A DNA stretch of 38,127 nt from assembly GCA_032718475.1 (NCBI GenBank), contig JAUCBJ010001138.1:1-38127 (forward strand). The letters run 5' to 3'. Under the pieces are notes generated by a model. That model was not told where the DNA came from, ran no database searches, and saw only the letters and a list, made by a program, of their open reading frames with translations. Source of the stretch: Nemertoderma westbladi. Lineage: Eukaryota > Xenacoelomorpha > Nemertodermatida > Nemertodermatidae. Shown one piece after another: positions 25,766 to 36,637 of this stretch (the first letter of the stretch is position 1; each line of letters starts with the position of its first letter). Made by a program: the position numbers and the translations under genes.

Positions 25766-27544
25766 TTAATCTTCATCACAACAATATTGTGTGGCTGAGT
25801 TACATCCAGCACGTCTCACACAGACATCGTGGAACCACTTTTCACACGAATCACAATCTTGCCAGCTGAATACTTTCTTCCCACCAGGAGGGTTAAACAT
25901 ACAACAAATATGGCAGTCGTTCTCATCTACAGCTTCTTGTGGCGAATTACATTTACGCTTTCTTTGTCCTTCCATAGTTGAAGTCGCGGGGTCTGTGGCT
26001 GGGGCTATTCCAACATTGGTTGCAGATGAAGTCGTGGGGTCTGTGGCTGGGGCTATTCCAATATTGGTTGCAGATGAAGTCGTGGGGTCTGTGGCTGGGG
26101 CTATTCCAACATTGGTTGTAGATGAAGTCGTGGCAATATCTGAGCTGGTGGGTTCAGTGGCTATGTTGGTTATAGGAACTTCTACATCTCTAAAGATAGC
26201 TGGTCCTAACGCTTGCCCTGGTTCAACTGTGACCTTCTTTCCTCGCTTATTACTACGTTTAGCTGCTGGTTTCCCGATGCAGTGCCGCTCCAGGATGTCT
26301 ACTACGGCCTGGTTTAGCAAACCTTCCACCTCTCCAGGGCCTGGTGCACCACTTGCCACCCTTCTCCGAGGAATATGACTCAGAGCTTTCTGCTTATTAT
26401 TGGGATATAACCCACTGCCTTTAAACCCAGCGACTAGGAGATGTGGCTTATCAGCCACACTCAGACATAACCTCTTGAGGAGCGCTGGGTATTGGTTCTT
26501 TGGTATTGTCCCGCGAGACCGACTCTCCCGCCTCCAAGTATTTAAAATATCACGCCAAACTCTCTTGAGTGTTCGGAAGCAACCAACGTCTAGGGGTTGC
26601 ATGATATGGGATGCATTCGGTGGCAATGCAACGAACTTGATGTTATTCTCCCCACATGCAAGAATCACCTTCAGAGAGAAGTGACTTCCTAAATTGTCAC
26701 CTACTAACACCTTAACACCAGGAAGTGTTTGACAATGTGGTAAGAAGATGTTAAAGAACCACAGTTCGAAACAGCGCTGGTCAAACCACCCACTTAGAGT
26801 ACAAGTATAGCTTGCCCCTTCTGGCCCATTGATGCGCCACTCCTCATACATGTTTTGTGCCTTGTACACAACTTCAGGTGGCAACATTAAACCATTCGCG
26901 TTGCCACAGAACATCAGACTGGTGCATTGCTTTGAATGGTCTATAATTCTCTCAACACGTCGTAAACCTCGTTGTGTAATAACATGTACAGCACCGGGAT
27001 CGTCCCTAGTATTAGTCTCATCATAATTGAAGACGTTCTCAGGGGGAATGTTTTCAATGATCTTCGACCAGTTATCAAAAAATCCGTTGACTACCTCCTC
27101 AGTTACACCCGCCCGAACCCGTTTAACGTTGTCTGCAATCCAACGTGTAAGTTTATGACGTTTCATAAAATTCTTTAACCAGTCATTACCTGGTGTATTG
27201 TCTTTAAAAATCCCGTTGGTCTCGCCTTTTCGGTTTAAGTAATCTCAGATCATCTCCTTTATATCGATAGGGCATAAAGGGAATTTCCACTCCGTCACCT
27301 CCTTAATGACTCTCACAACATCCTTTTCCTCCTTATCCGTTAGTGCTGTTGGTGCACCAACTTTCCCATCTTTATGTCTGTGGACATGGTTCCAAAGTGT
27401 TCCGTAAGGAATCTTATGGATTTCAGAAGCTTTCTTGACCGATGTCCCCTTCGAAATAGCTTTAATTGCTGCTTCCATACTCTCTGGAGTATAATTTTGA
27501 TAACAGCGTTTTCCTGGCTTCCGGCGTGTGTATGTCCGCACCAT
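25766..27544 (-). pseudogene. pogo/Tigger-type DDE transposase with C-terminal PHD-like finger, one internal stop
   Basis: One frame of 592 codons plus stop, broken only by TGA at 27247-27245 (codon 100). Residues ~13-60 form a psq/HTH domain (MEAAIKAISKGTSVKKASEIHKI). A CENP-B-type second helix region follows (PGNDWLKNFMKRHKL, ~112-130). The DDE_1 core has D175 in FNYDETN, D283 in VLVGDNLGSH and D319 in MQPLDVG. A basic KRSNKRGKK could be a nuclear signal. A 16-residue Thr/Ser/Ala repeat occurs three times (~467-519). The C-terminus has a PHD-like CHIC...CDSC.KWFHDVC...C..., but the last Cys of the C4HC3 pattern is not at its usual place. The enzyme would cut and paste the element by binding its ends. 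The single stop suggests very recent inactivation. Confidence 0.88.
25985..26131 (-). repeat. 48-bp coding minisatellite in the pogo transposase
   Basis: Three near-identical 48-base units (plus-strand GATGAAGTCGTGGGGTCTGT...), each encoding SSATNVGIAPATDPTT with minor changes. The 48-base length preserves the frame. Confidence 0.85.
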
Positions 27545-28041
27545 GTTTAAACAACAGAGAAGTTACCAGTATTGCAAGTGATATGGCCTTGTATTACAGT
27601 AGTACTTTATTATTATTAATATAATTACAGTTATTATATATAGTTATGTAGTTATTCGAGTCCGCTGGTCGCTACAGACAGACAGACAGACATATTTATG
27701 TATTTAAGCAGATCAGTATACTAATACTGTAAATACATAAGCAGAATATGTGTAACATTAAGGGCTATGTAAGCACGTTAAAAGCATATGATTTTAAAAA
27801 TGAAAAATTGTATCAATGTTACCCAACCCAATCAATGTTGCCCCGGTTGACGGTATTTAAAATTTATTTTTATATTTTATTTACGGTACATTTTTTTTGC
27901 TTATTCTAGAATATTTTGTCTTTCCAAGTAAAGTTTTGTATTCCAAATAAAATTGCAAGGCAATATAATTGTAAAAAATTTTACTAGCTAACAAAAACTA
28001 CTGTAGCTAACTGAATTACTCAGATGAACCACAGTATATGA

Positions 28042-28753
28042 GTATAGAGTATTAGAGGCTGCCTTCGATTATTTCGAATTAAATTGTTAGCTACAGGCGT
28101 TTAACTTAAGTTTGCACCGTGCAGTTATTCTTCCACTTTATAGCGATTTGTTGGAAAATTGATGGAAAACTGGCCGCACAAAGATTCCAAATATGTAGTA
28201 ACACTATATGAACTTAGTTGAAAATTATTGGCTACAGATGAAATTATTAGCTGCAGATGAACTAAAGGTTATAGAAATGGTGATACAATACATAATAAGT
28301 TCCGAATATGAACCTTTGTATATTATTCTCGAATATATTTATTTTCTAATATAACTATTTATATTAAGAGTGAATCAATATGGGGTCGAGTTGGGTGAAG
28401 CTTTTGTTATTAAGTCAGAATCAAAGGTGTCTGATACTTTGGATATAGCAGGATCAAACATTTAAATATCGTCATTATTAGTATTACTAAATCGTAAGAT
28501 TTCTACGTTGCAAAAAATTCAAAAAAATGTTGTATGATGTAGCAATTTAAGAAAAGCAAAATGCACATTCTGTGAAATGTAGAACGGACTTGAGCGGGGA
28601 TGGGGTAAGGTGTCACAAATGATAATGAATGATGATGACTGTAATTATTAATGTAATTACCGGTATATTGAAGTAAAACAACCAAACTTAAACCTGCCTC
28701 TTCAGCTTAATAAGTTTGTATATCATTAAAAACATTCTAGAATAACTATTTAA
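28042..28753. other. Non-coding, includes a dispersed-repeat copy
   Basis: About 28136-28240 resembles the start of the repeat at 6190-6365 (TTATAGCGATTTGTTGG, GATTCCAAATATG, GTTGAAAATTATTGG). The rest is AT-rich with no coding signal; one ATTCTAGAAT lies at ~28734. Confidence 0.4.
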
Positions 28754-28976
28754 AGGCCATGATACACCACAGGAGCAGCGAGCGGCAGAGGCGGGCGGCC
28801 GATGTGAGCGGCGACTTTTAGTATGATACACTATAGGAGCGGCGAGCGGCGAGCGGCAGCAGCCATTTGTGGTGTATCATCACCCATAGAAAATAATGTG
28901 TTCTATTTTAAAAAGTGGCCGCTTGCCGCGGCCGCTCGCCGCTGCCACTCGCCGCTCCTGTGGTGTATCATGGCCT
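28754..28976. mobile_element. GC-rich MITE, 223 bp
   Basis: The inverted ends AGGCCATGATACACCACAGG and CCTGTGGTGTATCATGGCCT are exact over 20 bases and continue with GAGC(A/G)GCGAGCGGC-type sequence. They are flanked by TAA on both sides (28751-28753, 28977-28979). Inside are further copies of GATACAC(C)A and GCGGCGAGCGGC. No coding capacity. The 3-base T/A duplication fits PIF/Harbinger mobilisation. Confidence 0.85.
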
Positions 28977-31079
28977 TAACTGATAATGGTCGCAGGTAAG
29001 GGATGACTTTCACAATTGCGGCTCGCTACTGTAAACACACTTTAGTAGTAACATTCACCTATAAATACACAAATTCCACATTCATGCCACAATTCGCACA
29101 ATTTGGGGCCATTTGTCCGTTAGTCGAATGCCTTCCAGAATGTCACGTTGTTGTTGTGTATCCTTAGATACTATACACTATGAATTCTATTCAACGAGGC
29201 TTTCTATTGTTCTCTGACTGTATTTTAATTCTAGCATGGGCGTTGCCAAGGTGAATATTTAAAAATGATATGATTACTATAAATGGCTGTTTAGTCTCAT
29301 CTGCGTAGGAAAAAGATGAAAAAAAAAGTAACCAGTACTTTTCAGTTAGAACACAAAATTTTTAATTCATTTATACGACGCTATAAATTCACATTTTCAA
29401 AAAACCCCAATTGCGTAAAATACAAGTTTCAAATAATAAATTGACAAAATTGACATATTTCATAATTTGGTGCTGGCACCAAAATTTGGCACCCGCCGAA
29501 AAAACAAGTTTGAAATTTCTAAATCAATTTATATGAATTCCATCCAATTGCTAACACCAAAAAACCGGTATAAATCAAAAATAGAGATGTTACAAATCAT
29601 ATTCAATGAAATGTAATTTTCAAAAAACGTTTCAAAAAAAGTGCCAAAAGTAGGGTTACAAAATGGTGCTATAACTCGAAAACAACCCCATATTTTTGAA
29701 AACGGTTTTCACTAATAGGAAGACAATAGATTTTTAGGAAAAGTCGTAAAATTTCAGATTCCTAACTGCGTTTGTTTCAGAATTATAACAAAAAAAACCA
29801 CGGGGGAGGTCACATTGACCCAATAATTAAATAATGACTGATTATATCAGATTATAGGAATTATTTTTCTTTACCATATCGCTGAAGTTAAGCAATAGGT
29901 TCAGCATTTATAAAGACCTAATTGGTGTATAACAGGCCTACAAGTTTATAAATCTGATTGAATTGAATTGATGATATATATATACCCATAGCGGGTTTAA
30001 TCAATATTGAAACAGATGTTATTATTTCTAAGTTCAGAAGTCTCAGTGGAGTTACTCCTAATGAAGTTACTTGACACTAAATAAGAATAATTTCTACTTA
30101 TCTTTTATCTTTTAACTTAAGTTACTTATCACTACTAAATTACTTAAGTATATACAACGGGTTGAGATTATTCAATCTCTAAATAAACAACAAACAAAGT
30201 TACACGTACAATTTTAGGGGTAATTTTACAAGACTGTTACTAACCAGAACATCGAATTTCTGGTTCTTTACGGGTGGTGTACTACGGAATTTTGAAACTA
30301 ATAAAGTAGTATGCAACAATTCGCGTTGTCCAGATAAAGAAATGCCACCGTCTGATGGCTTATAGTCTACACTATAAACAGACGTACCCGGAGTGTCCTG
30401 TACGAACCTATTAACCACTTTACAACACAAAAATACTGCATACACACTTAATTAAATTTCAGGAAAGTGTCGTACTCTAAACCCTAGATTAGATACTAAC
30501 ACTTGTACAACATATAACTCGCAGTGAAATATACTTGAACAGCTTAAAGAACCACAGCATCTGCCGGAGTGACCAGAGTATTTAGTCTTACTTACTTTGA
30601 TGCTAAAGAAATCACCAGTCGACCTACACCAAGCAGTCCTGAAGTAGTACTGGGGTTAATTTAACTATTACGGTATGTACAACTCGCAAAATTACTATAG
30701 GAATAAACTTATGGACATGAATGTTGTACATTACTTTCATAAACTCTGAATAAAAAGTATTACACTAGCTACCCTTACAGATTATTTAAATAAAACACAA
30801 ACCAAAACACTGACAGACTACCACTAAATTTAAAATAAACTACAGTTTTTTCAGTTTCAGTTTTCAGTTTTTACAGTTTCCGAAATTGTTAGTTAGTATG
30901 CGTTCCAGACTACTTATCCCAGACTACTCGTTCCAGACTACGTACAACTTATTCTTTAGTGGAGGATTTACCTTACAAACATGGAAGCCTCCACTTCCTA
31001 ACTAGCATTCATCAGACAAATAACCCACAACACTGCAATTCACCTCAAACCCGACAACTACTACTACTAGGATCGGCAT
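28977..31079. other. Non-coding region with one weak ORF
   Basis: AT-rich throughout. About 29340-29820 is rich in AAAAACC-like runs and includes GGTGCTGGCACC and TTGGCACCCGCC. An 81-codon minus-strand frame at 30445-30200 has no recognisable motif. At ~30900-30945, TTCCAGACTAC recurs three times. No gene can be supported. Confidence 0.4.
30200..30445 (-). CDS. Small hypothetical ORF (weak)
   Basis: 81 codons with a plausible amino-acid mix (NRFVQDTPGTSVYSVDYKPSDGG, then TPPVKNQKFDVLVSN). No family was recognised and no splice structure is evident around it. It could be a chance frame, a transposon fragment or an exon. Confidence 0.15.
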   Translation of the reverse strand: MYAVFLCCKVVNRFVQDTPGTSVYSVDYKPSDGGISLSGQRELLHTTLLVSKFRSTPPVKNQKFDVLVSNSLVKLPLKLYV

Positions 31080-32440
31080 GCTGCATTGCAGCTGCATTTT
31101 TAAGAATGCGGTGCCGGCTTGTTGACAAAATTGCACTGCCACAACCCCCTATCACCCATGACATTTGCTAGATCATCCGCATCTTCAAGGCCAGTGTCCT
31201 TTAAGATGCGTCTCAAGAAAATCATGGGCCACCATGCTTAATCACTCCATGAGGCTGCCAAAGTACAAGATTATGCACTGGCTGGTCCTCACGGCGAAAG
31301 CAATGTCCTGCAAAGCGGAGGCAATTTTGTTCTAGTATCAAGCTTAGGGGAACCAATGAGACACCTCCAATGTTATATAGTGTCTGGTTGGAGATGTGTG
31401 CATTGTACTTGACACAATGAACTCGGCATAGCATTTTTGTGAATGTGCCATCCAGAGATTTGGTGTCCTCAGCAGTTAGAGCCCAGCATGTACTCCCTCC
31501 CTATTCAAGGCTGCCCATGCTTTTCCCTTACGTATTCGAAGGTCCTCACCTGACTTCCGAATCCATGATCCCAGGTAACAGAAGAAAATTTTGGTCTTTC
31601 TGGAGTTAATAAAAAGACCAACCCTAGAAGCAGCATGTTCTAATGAGCTGAGGAGCCATTGGGCTCCCTCTAGTGACTCTGCGAGTACTCCTAAGTCATC
31701 AGCAAAGTCTAGATCAGTTAGGTACTTGGCAGGATTTCCTCGACTTATGGAGCCAGTAGGTGGAGTTATCATCAACCCATCATTATGATCTATTTTATGA
31801 TCTATTATGACCCATTATGATGATCTAAGGACATGCGTAGATCATAGTCAACCACAATTATGAGCAAGAATGGTGCAAATGTGTCTCCCTGGAGGACGCC
31901 CCATAACACTTCAAATGGTTCTGTGTCACCATCAATAGTAGACACAAATGTTGTCGAACCATCGTATACTGATGCTGCAATAATTTCATCATGAATCCCA
32001 TATAATGAAAGTATGCTGAACATACGTGAGCGAGAGACTGAATCAAAGGCCTTGAAGAAGTCAACAAAGATAACAGCCAGGTGCCTGTCTTTCTTTTTTG
32101 ATAACTCTTCAATTATCCTTCTAAGTGCCAAAATGGGCTCCATGGTCCCACGACCTTTACGGAACCCATTCTGATTTCCACGGAGCAGTCTCTCAATGGG
32201 ATCCCTGATGCGATTTAATAGAATTCTATTGTTTAGCTTTGCAGCAATCGAGATCAATGAGATTCCCCGAAAAGAACCATAGAGTGTTAGTTTGCCTTTC
32301 TTGGGAACTGGCACCAACTTATTTGTTTTCATTTCTTGTGGGACTCTTGTTGTTCGGTACATGTCTACTATGATGGGATAGATGAGCTTTAAACACTCAG
32401 GTATTTTAAAGACCTCAGGGGGACACCATCTATCTGTAAC
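31080..32440 (-). pseudogene. Non-LTR reverse transcriptase, RT to C-terminus (5'-truncated)
   Basis: Read from ~32440 downward: CPPEVFKIPECLKLIYP, MKTNKLVPVPKKGKL, GISLISIAAKLNNRILLNRI, NQNGFRKGRGTMEPILALR, motif A VIFVDFFKAFDSVSRSRM, motif B VLQGDTFAPF, catalytic LDFADDLGVLAESLEGAQ (~31700), KSGEDLRIRKGKAW, then after a gap LRFAGHCFRREDQPVHNLVLW (~31290) and KDTGLEDADDLA..MGDRG near 31150. Frameshifts near 31480, 31800 and 31230 and the absent N-terminal endonuclease mark it as a truncated copy. It is the same family as 7120-7800 and covers much more of the protein. Confidence 0.85.
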
Positions 32441-34729
32441 AATAACATAGTGATATAAAATGCATGCCAGACATGTTCCCAGGAAGTATTGGAGTCTGTT
32501 ATACTTTAGGTGAACTATGTACTAACCAACCGACATATAAACACAGTAGGATGCAGTTGAAATATGTACAATAATTGATGATTTTCTGCCGATTACCAAT
32601 TGTTTTCAGTTGCCATGCAACAGAGACAGACCTACTTGGTCAGGACTAAATGGTCTGAACTTAGCAATCTTCGAGGTACTTGACCCCAAATGGATTTTAT
32701 TTGACTTTCATGGTAACTGCATTTCACATGAAACATTTCAGAAGGTCATATCCCCCCAATCAAATTAAGCTTTTTCTATAAATCTTTATCATATTGCTTT
32801 AAATTTGTAACACAACTATTTCAAATCATCGTGGTTGTTACCATGAAGACGGAATTTTCAATTTTATAAGTGTTTTAAAAAAGGCTTTTGTAAAATTGCA
32901 CCCTCTGAATCGTGGTCATTCTTCACATTAGTCTTAATTCTTTTCACATGAATAGAAAGCTTGCATTGCAAGGATTCCAAATATAACAGTGTTTGAATTT
33001 CGTCGAGAAACAGCTGAGATATAGGCGTTTAAATATTGCAAGAATTATCGTTCGCTGTATATAGGCCATTTATTCTATTTAATAAAAACACAAAATTCTA
33101 GCACGTTTTATTAATTTTATTTATTTGTATGGAATTAATTTCGCACAACCAAATCGCCAGGACGACATTAAACTTTATATTGCAATGTGACATTATTTCT
33201 CAATATGTCCCTACGCCATAGGCCTACATTTACTATGTATTTCCAGTAGACCTATATCCAGTATTCGAATACACACTCGAACTATTTCAAAATAGGTCAG
33301 AAACGAACCAAAAGCGGCCTTTACATTTACAGTATAACTCATAAAATCCACTACGCTACTTTGGTACGAGATGAAAAGGTGTTTAATTTACATGTCATGC
33401 TTTTGATGACAAGGTTGTTCTAGAAAGTTTAAGTGCATAATTACAAATAATTCCCCACAAATAAATAAAATTAGATTCGCCATTGTTCATAATTAGCAGC
33501 TTAAGCTTCTACGGCCCTCGTTTTGTTATGTTAAATAAGGAAGCACTTTATTTCGCGCCGGCTGAGTATTTCCACGAACGAGCGTAAGCGAGTCAGTGAA
33601 ATATGAAACGAGTATGAAAGTGAAATACAGGTACTTTATTTAAATCGAATACAGTATGTCATTATATTTCAAGTTTTAAAGTTTATTATTTATGAAAAAT
33701 CATATATTATTATTTTAACAACAAAACTTATGAGATAGTTCAATTGAAAATCAGTGAAAAAAGCGGTGATTTCCGCTTACTTTTTTTTTATCGAATAATA
33801 GTCCTTCATTTAAATAATAATATTCTTTTCCTAAAATTACACCATCCAAAAGACATCAATTCTATATTTAGGAACGACTATATTGCTATATCAATGAATT
33901 AGACACAACAATTACTGGGGGGGGGGGGGATAGTAATTTGGTGTTTGGTGGGTTTATGTATTTGGCTTGTAACTTTTGAAGATATGAATTGCACAGTTTC
34001 TGAGCATTCCAAAACAAAAAACAGATTGAAAATCGGTTAACAAATGGCGGAGAAAACGTGTTTCCCATTTTTTAATATGTTAAAAAAATAGTTTTGAGTG
34101 AAATCGCTTTAAAGTTCGGTTATAATAATTCAAACCTTCCCGCCATTTTTAGTAATATGGACTTTTTTCCATTTTCCCTTGTGTAGTATTTTTCGAATCA
34201 ATCTTTGGTGCCAATTTTGTACCTAATAAATGTAACAAACAAAAACAAATTGGCAACATAACAAAATAGATTTTAACAATATTTAGCAGGATGAAAGAAA
34301 GCCTTCGCGCAGCACGAGAAATTAAGTGAAGCCTTATTTATAGAACAAATATTACTTTTTTATTAGAATATTTAGAGTATTACACATATGACTAACATGA
34401 AACTTGAATTAAGAACAAAATAAGTAGTTCTGAAATCATTTACTAGAGGATAGATGTTGACTTTTTATTACTATTAAGAAAAGTTAACTTTTTATTACTA
34501 TATATTCGTATATATATTCGTATATTTATTTATATATAATTGTACTTTTTATTACTATTAAGTTTTCCCCACTATGGAATAAAACGCAATTTTTCATATT
34601 TTAGTTTTCACAATTTTTCACAATATTCACAAGTTTTCACTTAGAAAACAATTTTTCTGTTAGGGTTTTTCTGGATGGTGATTTAATTTCCAATGACAGT
34701 TTTTTCGTTTGATGGCAGCCAAACTGTAT
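32441..34729. other. AT-rich non-coding region with a dispersed-repeat copy
   Basis: About 32955-33112 matches the repeat at 6190-6365 (GGATTCCAAATATAACAG, TTTGAATTTCGTCGAGAAA, CAGCTGAGATATA, GGCCATTTATTCTATTTAATAA). A G run lies at ~33919-33929, and TAACTTTTTATTACTAT motifs recur at ~34455-34560. Nothing coding was recognised. Confidence 0.4.
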
Positions 34730-34930
34730 GTTTGGTTATCCGACTGTCAGTAATATTTTGACAGACTGACTGACAGACATCCACAAAGACAGACACGGCG
34801 TCGTCAAATGTAAAAAGAAATCTCTGACTAAGAAAACCCTTAGAACAGAAATTTTAGCTGGATTGCGTGCTTGCTTACATTTCGACAGACTGACCCCGAC
34901 AGACAGACAAATGTATAGACAGACATATAG
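34730..34930 (+). repeat. GACA/GACT-rich simple-sequence region
   Basis: Clusters of GACAGACTGACTGACAGAC (~34760), AAGACAGACACGG and CCGACAGACAGACAAATGTATAGACAGACAT (~34895). A degenerate GACA microsatellite. Confidence 0.55.
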
Positions 34931-35049
34931 CAGTCTAGATTCTGAAAAATATTAGAACTGACTCGGGAAATTAAGTTACCGAATTAAAACACGGTAACAA
35001 AAGTTATAGTTATAGTAGCTATAGTTATTAGTATATGGAGTGCTTTCTT

Positions 35050-35973
35050 TACGGAAGCCCATAAGGGTCACCCTTTCGCGTGTGCGTGTGCATTCCTAAA
35101 AAAATTGCTAAAGCTGTCTATGTGAGTGTTTACCTCTGTGTGTGAGTGTATAGCTCTGTGTGTGAGTGTTTACCTCTGTGTGTAAGTGTATACCTCTGTG
35201 TGTGAATGTATACCTCTGTGTGTGAGTGTATACCTCTGTGTGTGAGTGTATACCTCTGTGTGTGAGTGTATAGGCCCATAAGGGTCACCCTTTACGTGCC
35301 TGCACATAAATAAATTTTGATTATTGGAGGGTAATTTAAATATCTTGTTTTTACCTACTACTGAATTAACTGTACCGGTACCTACTGCAGTACTGACTTA
35401 TTGGATATTACTGTATTACACTAATACTATTACACTAATACAGACTAATACTGCAGTACCTGAGTCCTGTATGGAATCCAATAGGTCAGTCTGTCAGTAG
35501 GTATCAGTACTGCAGTAGGTACTGGTACAGTTAATTCAGTACAGCAATAAGAAGGCCCTGGTCGTAGGTAAAAACAAGATAGGCCTATTTAAATTACCCT
35601 CCAATAATCAAATTTCATTTGTTTGCACGCACGTAAAGGGTGACCCTTATGGGCCTATACATTCACACACAGAGGTATACACTCACACACAGAGGTATAC
35701 ACTCACACACAGAGGTATACACTCACACACAGAGCTATACACTCACACACAGAGGTAAACACTCACACAGACAGCTTTAGCCATTTTTTAGGAAAGAACA
35801 CGCACACGCGAAAGGGTGACCCTTTTGGGCCTATACACTCACACACAGAGCTATACACTCACACACAGAGGTATACACTCACACACAGAGGTAAACACTC
35901 ACATAGACAGCTTTAGCAATTTTTTAGGAAGGCACACGCACACGCGAAAGGGTGACCCTTATGGGCTTCCGTA
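35050..35973. mobile_element. 0.9-kb foldback element carrying a 20-bp minisatellite
   Basis: The ends TACGGAAGCCCATAAGGGTC and the complement GACCCTTATGGGCTTCCGTA are exact. Pairing continues inward through CGCGTGTGCGTGTGC, AGCTGTCTATGTGAGTGTTTAC and the minisatellite (20-bp unit CTCTGTGTGTGAGTGTATAC on the left, its complement on the right). It then runs through GGCCCATAAGGGTCACCC, GGAGGGTAATTTAAAT, GAATTAACTGTACC and CTACTGCAGTACTGA to a loop near 35410-35475. The right arm has an extra internal copy of the tip (35798-35838). AAGGGTGACCCTT-type palindromes occur five times. No coding capacity. Confidence 0.85.
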
Positions 35974-36439
35974 TTTCTTAGACTACGTCAGGCAAACCGA
36001 CAGGTGCTTTATAATAATTTTGATCAGACAGACCGACATACAGTTAGAAAATCCGCCACAACTCAAGAAGTTAAATAGATATGGTCAAGCCGTTTTCAGA
36101 TTTAAAATCCTCATAAAACTCTGCTCTTGATGAAATTATAAAAAAAAATCAAATATTCAGGTGGGTTCAGTTTAGAAAGCTCGGAATATTTAAATTCGTC
36201 CGTTTTTCCTATGTTTCGCATAGCGAACAATTGGTAAAACATATAAATAAAAGTATATATTATATTTCTAATTTATTTATGTTTTGAACATATGGAAATA
36301 TAGGATAATTCACCATTTATAGACACAGAAAATAAATACTAGCAAAATTAATATGCCACCAACACAAACTTTGTGATTAACAATATAAGTTAGATCTAGA
36401 GTCTCGGCTACGGTTGATGTAATTCGTTGATCTTTGTCT
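35974..36439 (-). other. Probable 3' UTR and flank of the lectin gene
   Basis: Directly downstream (minus strand) of the lectin stop. TTTATT at 36272-36277 is AATAAA on the lectin strand, ~165 bases past the stop, and could be its polyadenylation signal. No other feature was seen. Confidence 0.4.
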
Positions 36440-36637
36440 CTATAAGGGAAAGACTTCGACTTCACAAAGCGTTAGATATTCGCTGATTCCGAGGAACACA
36501 ACGACATAACGGCCAGTCTTCCCGGAGCAGGTGATGGTGTGGACGTCGCTGGCGCTGGTGATGGTGCCGCAGAGGTTGACAGAGTTGCTGACCAGACTAC
36601 GGAGGAACCCATCGTCTAGACTATCCACTATAAACAC
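36440..36637 (-). CDS. F-type lectin, terminal exon
   Basis: The acceptor TTTTACAG ends at 36638. It begins VFIVDSLDDGF in phase 0 and ends CEVEVFPL with TAG. It supplies the conserved GRY(V) and LTLCEVEV strands that close the beta-barrel. Confidence 0.92.
   Translation of the reverse strand: MFIVDSLDDGFLRSLVSNSVNLCGTITSASDVHTITCSGKTGRYVVVFLGISEYLTLCEVEVFPL

Larger units (their letters stand above)
25157..27853 (-). mobile_element. pogo/Tigger-like (Tc1-mariner) transposon, 2.7 kb, nested
   Basis: The ends are CCGTCAACAGGGGCAACATT (left) and the matching GTTGCCCCGGTTGACGG (right), flanked by TA on both sides (25155-25156, 27854-27855). Joining the flanks with a single TA gives CTAGCTATTTAAA, which matches arm A of the surrounding palindrome (complement CTAGCTATTTAAA at ~24385). 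The uninterrupted sister arm therefore confirms the insertion and its TA duplication. It carries one gene on the minus strand. Confidence 0.93.
24204..28041. repeat. Large palindrome of two Harbinger right ends, the right arm split by a pogo element
   Basis: Arm A is 24204-24705. Arm B is the reverse complement, 24833-25156 continuing at 27856-28041 after removal of the insert. The arms share, for example, GTGTCGACATGGCGAACTAG/CTAGTTCGCCATGTCGACAC, the TTCTAGAA motif and CTTTCCAAGTAAAG. They are separated by only 127 bases (24706-24832). Arm B stops matching at about 28041. Confidence 0.85.

Noticed and set aside
33886-34068. 60-codon minus-strand frame near a G run
   Set aside because: No motif, no splice context, AT-rich background.
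35816-36130. 104-codon frame beginning in the foldback right arm
   Set aside because: The first half is the translated 20-bp minisatellite; nothing recognisable follows.
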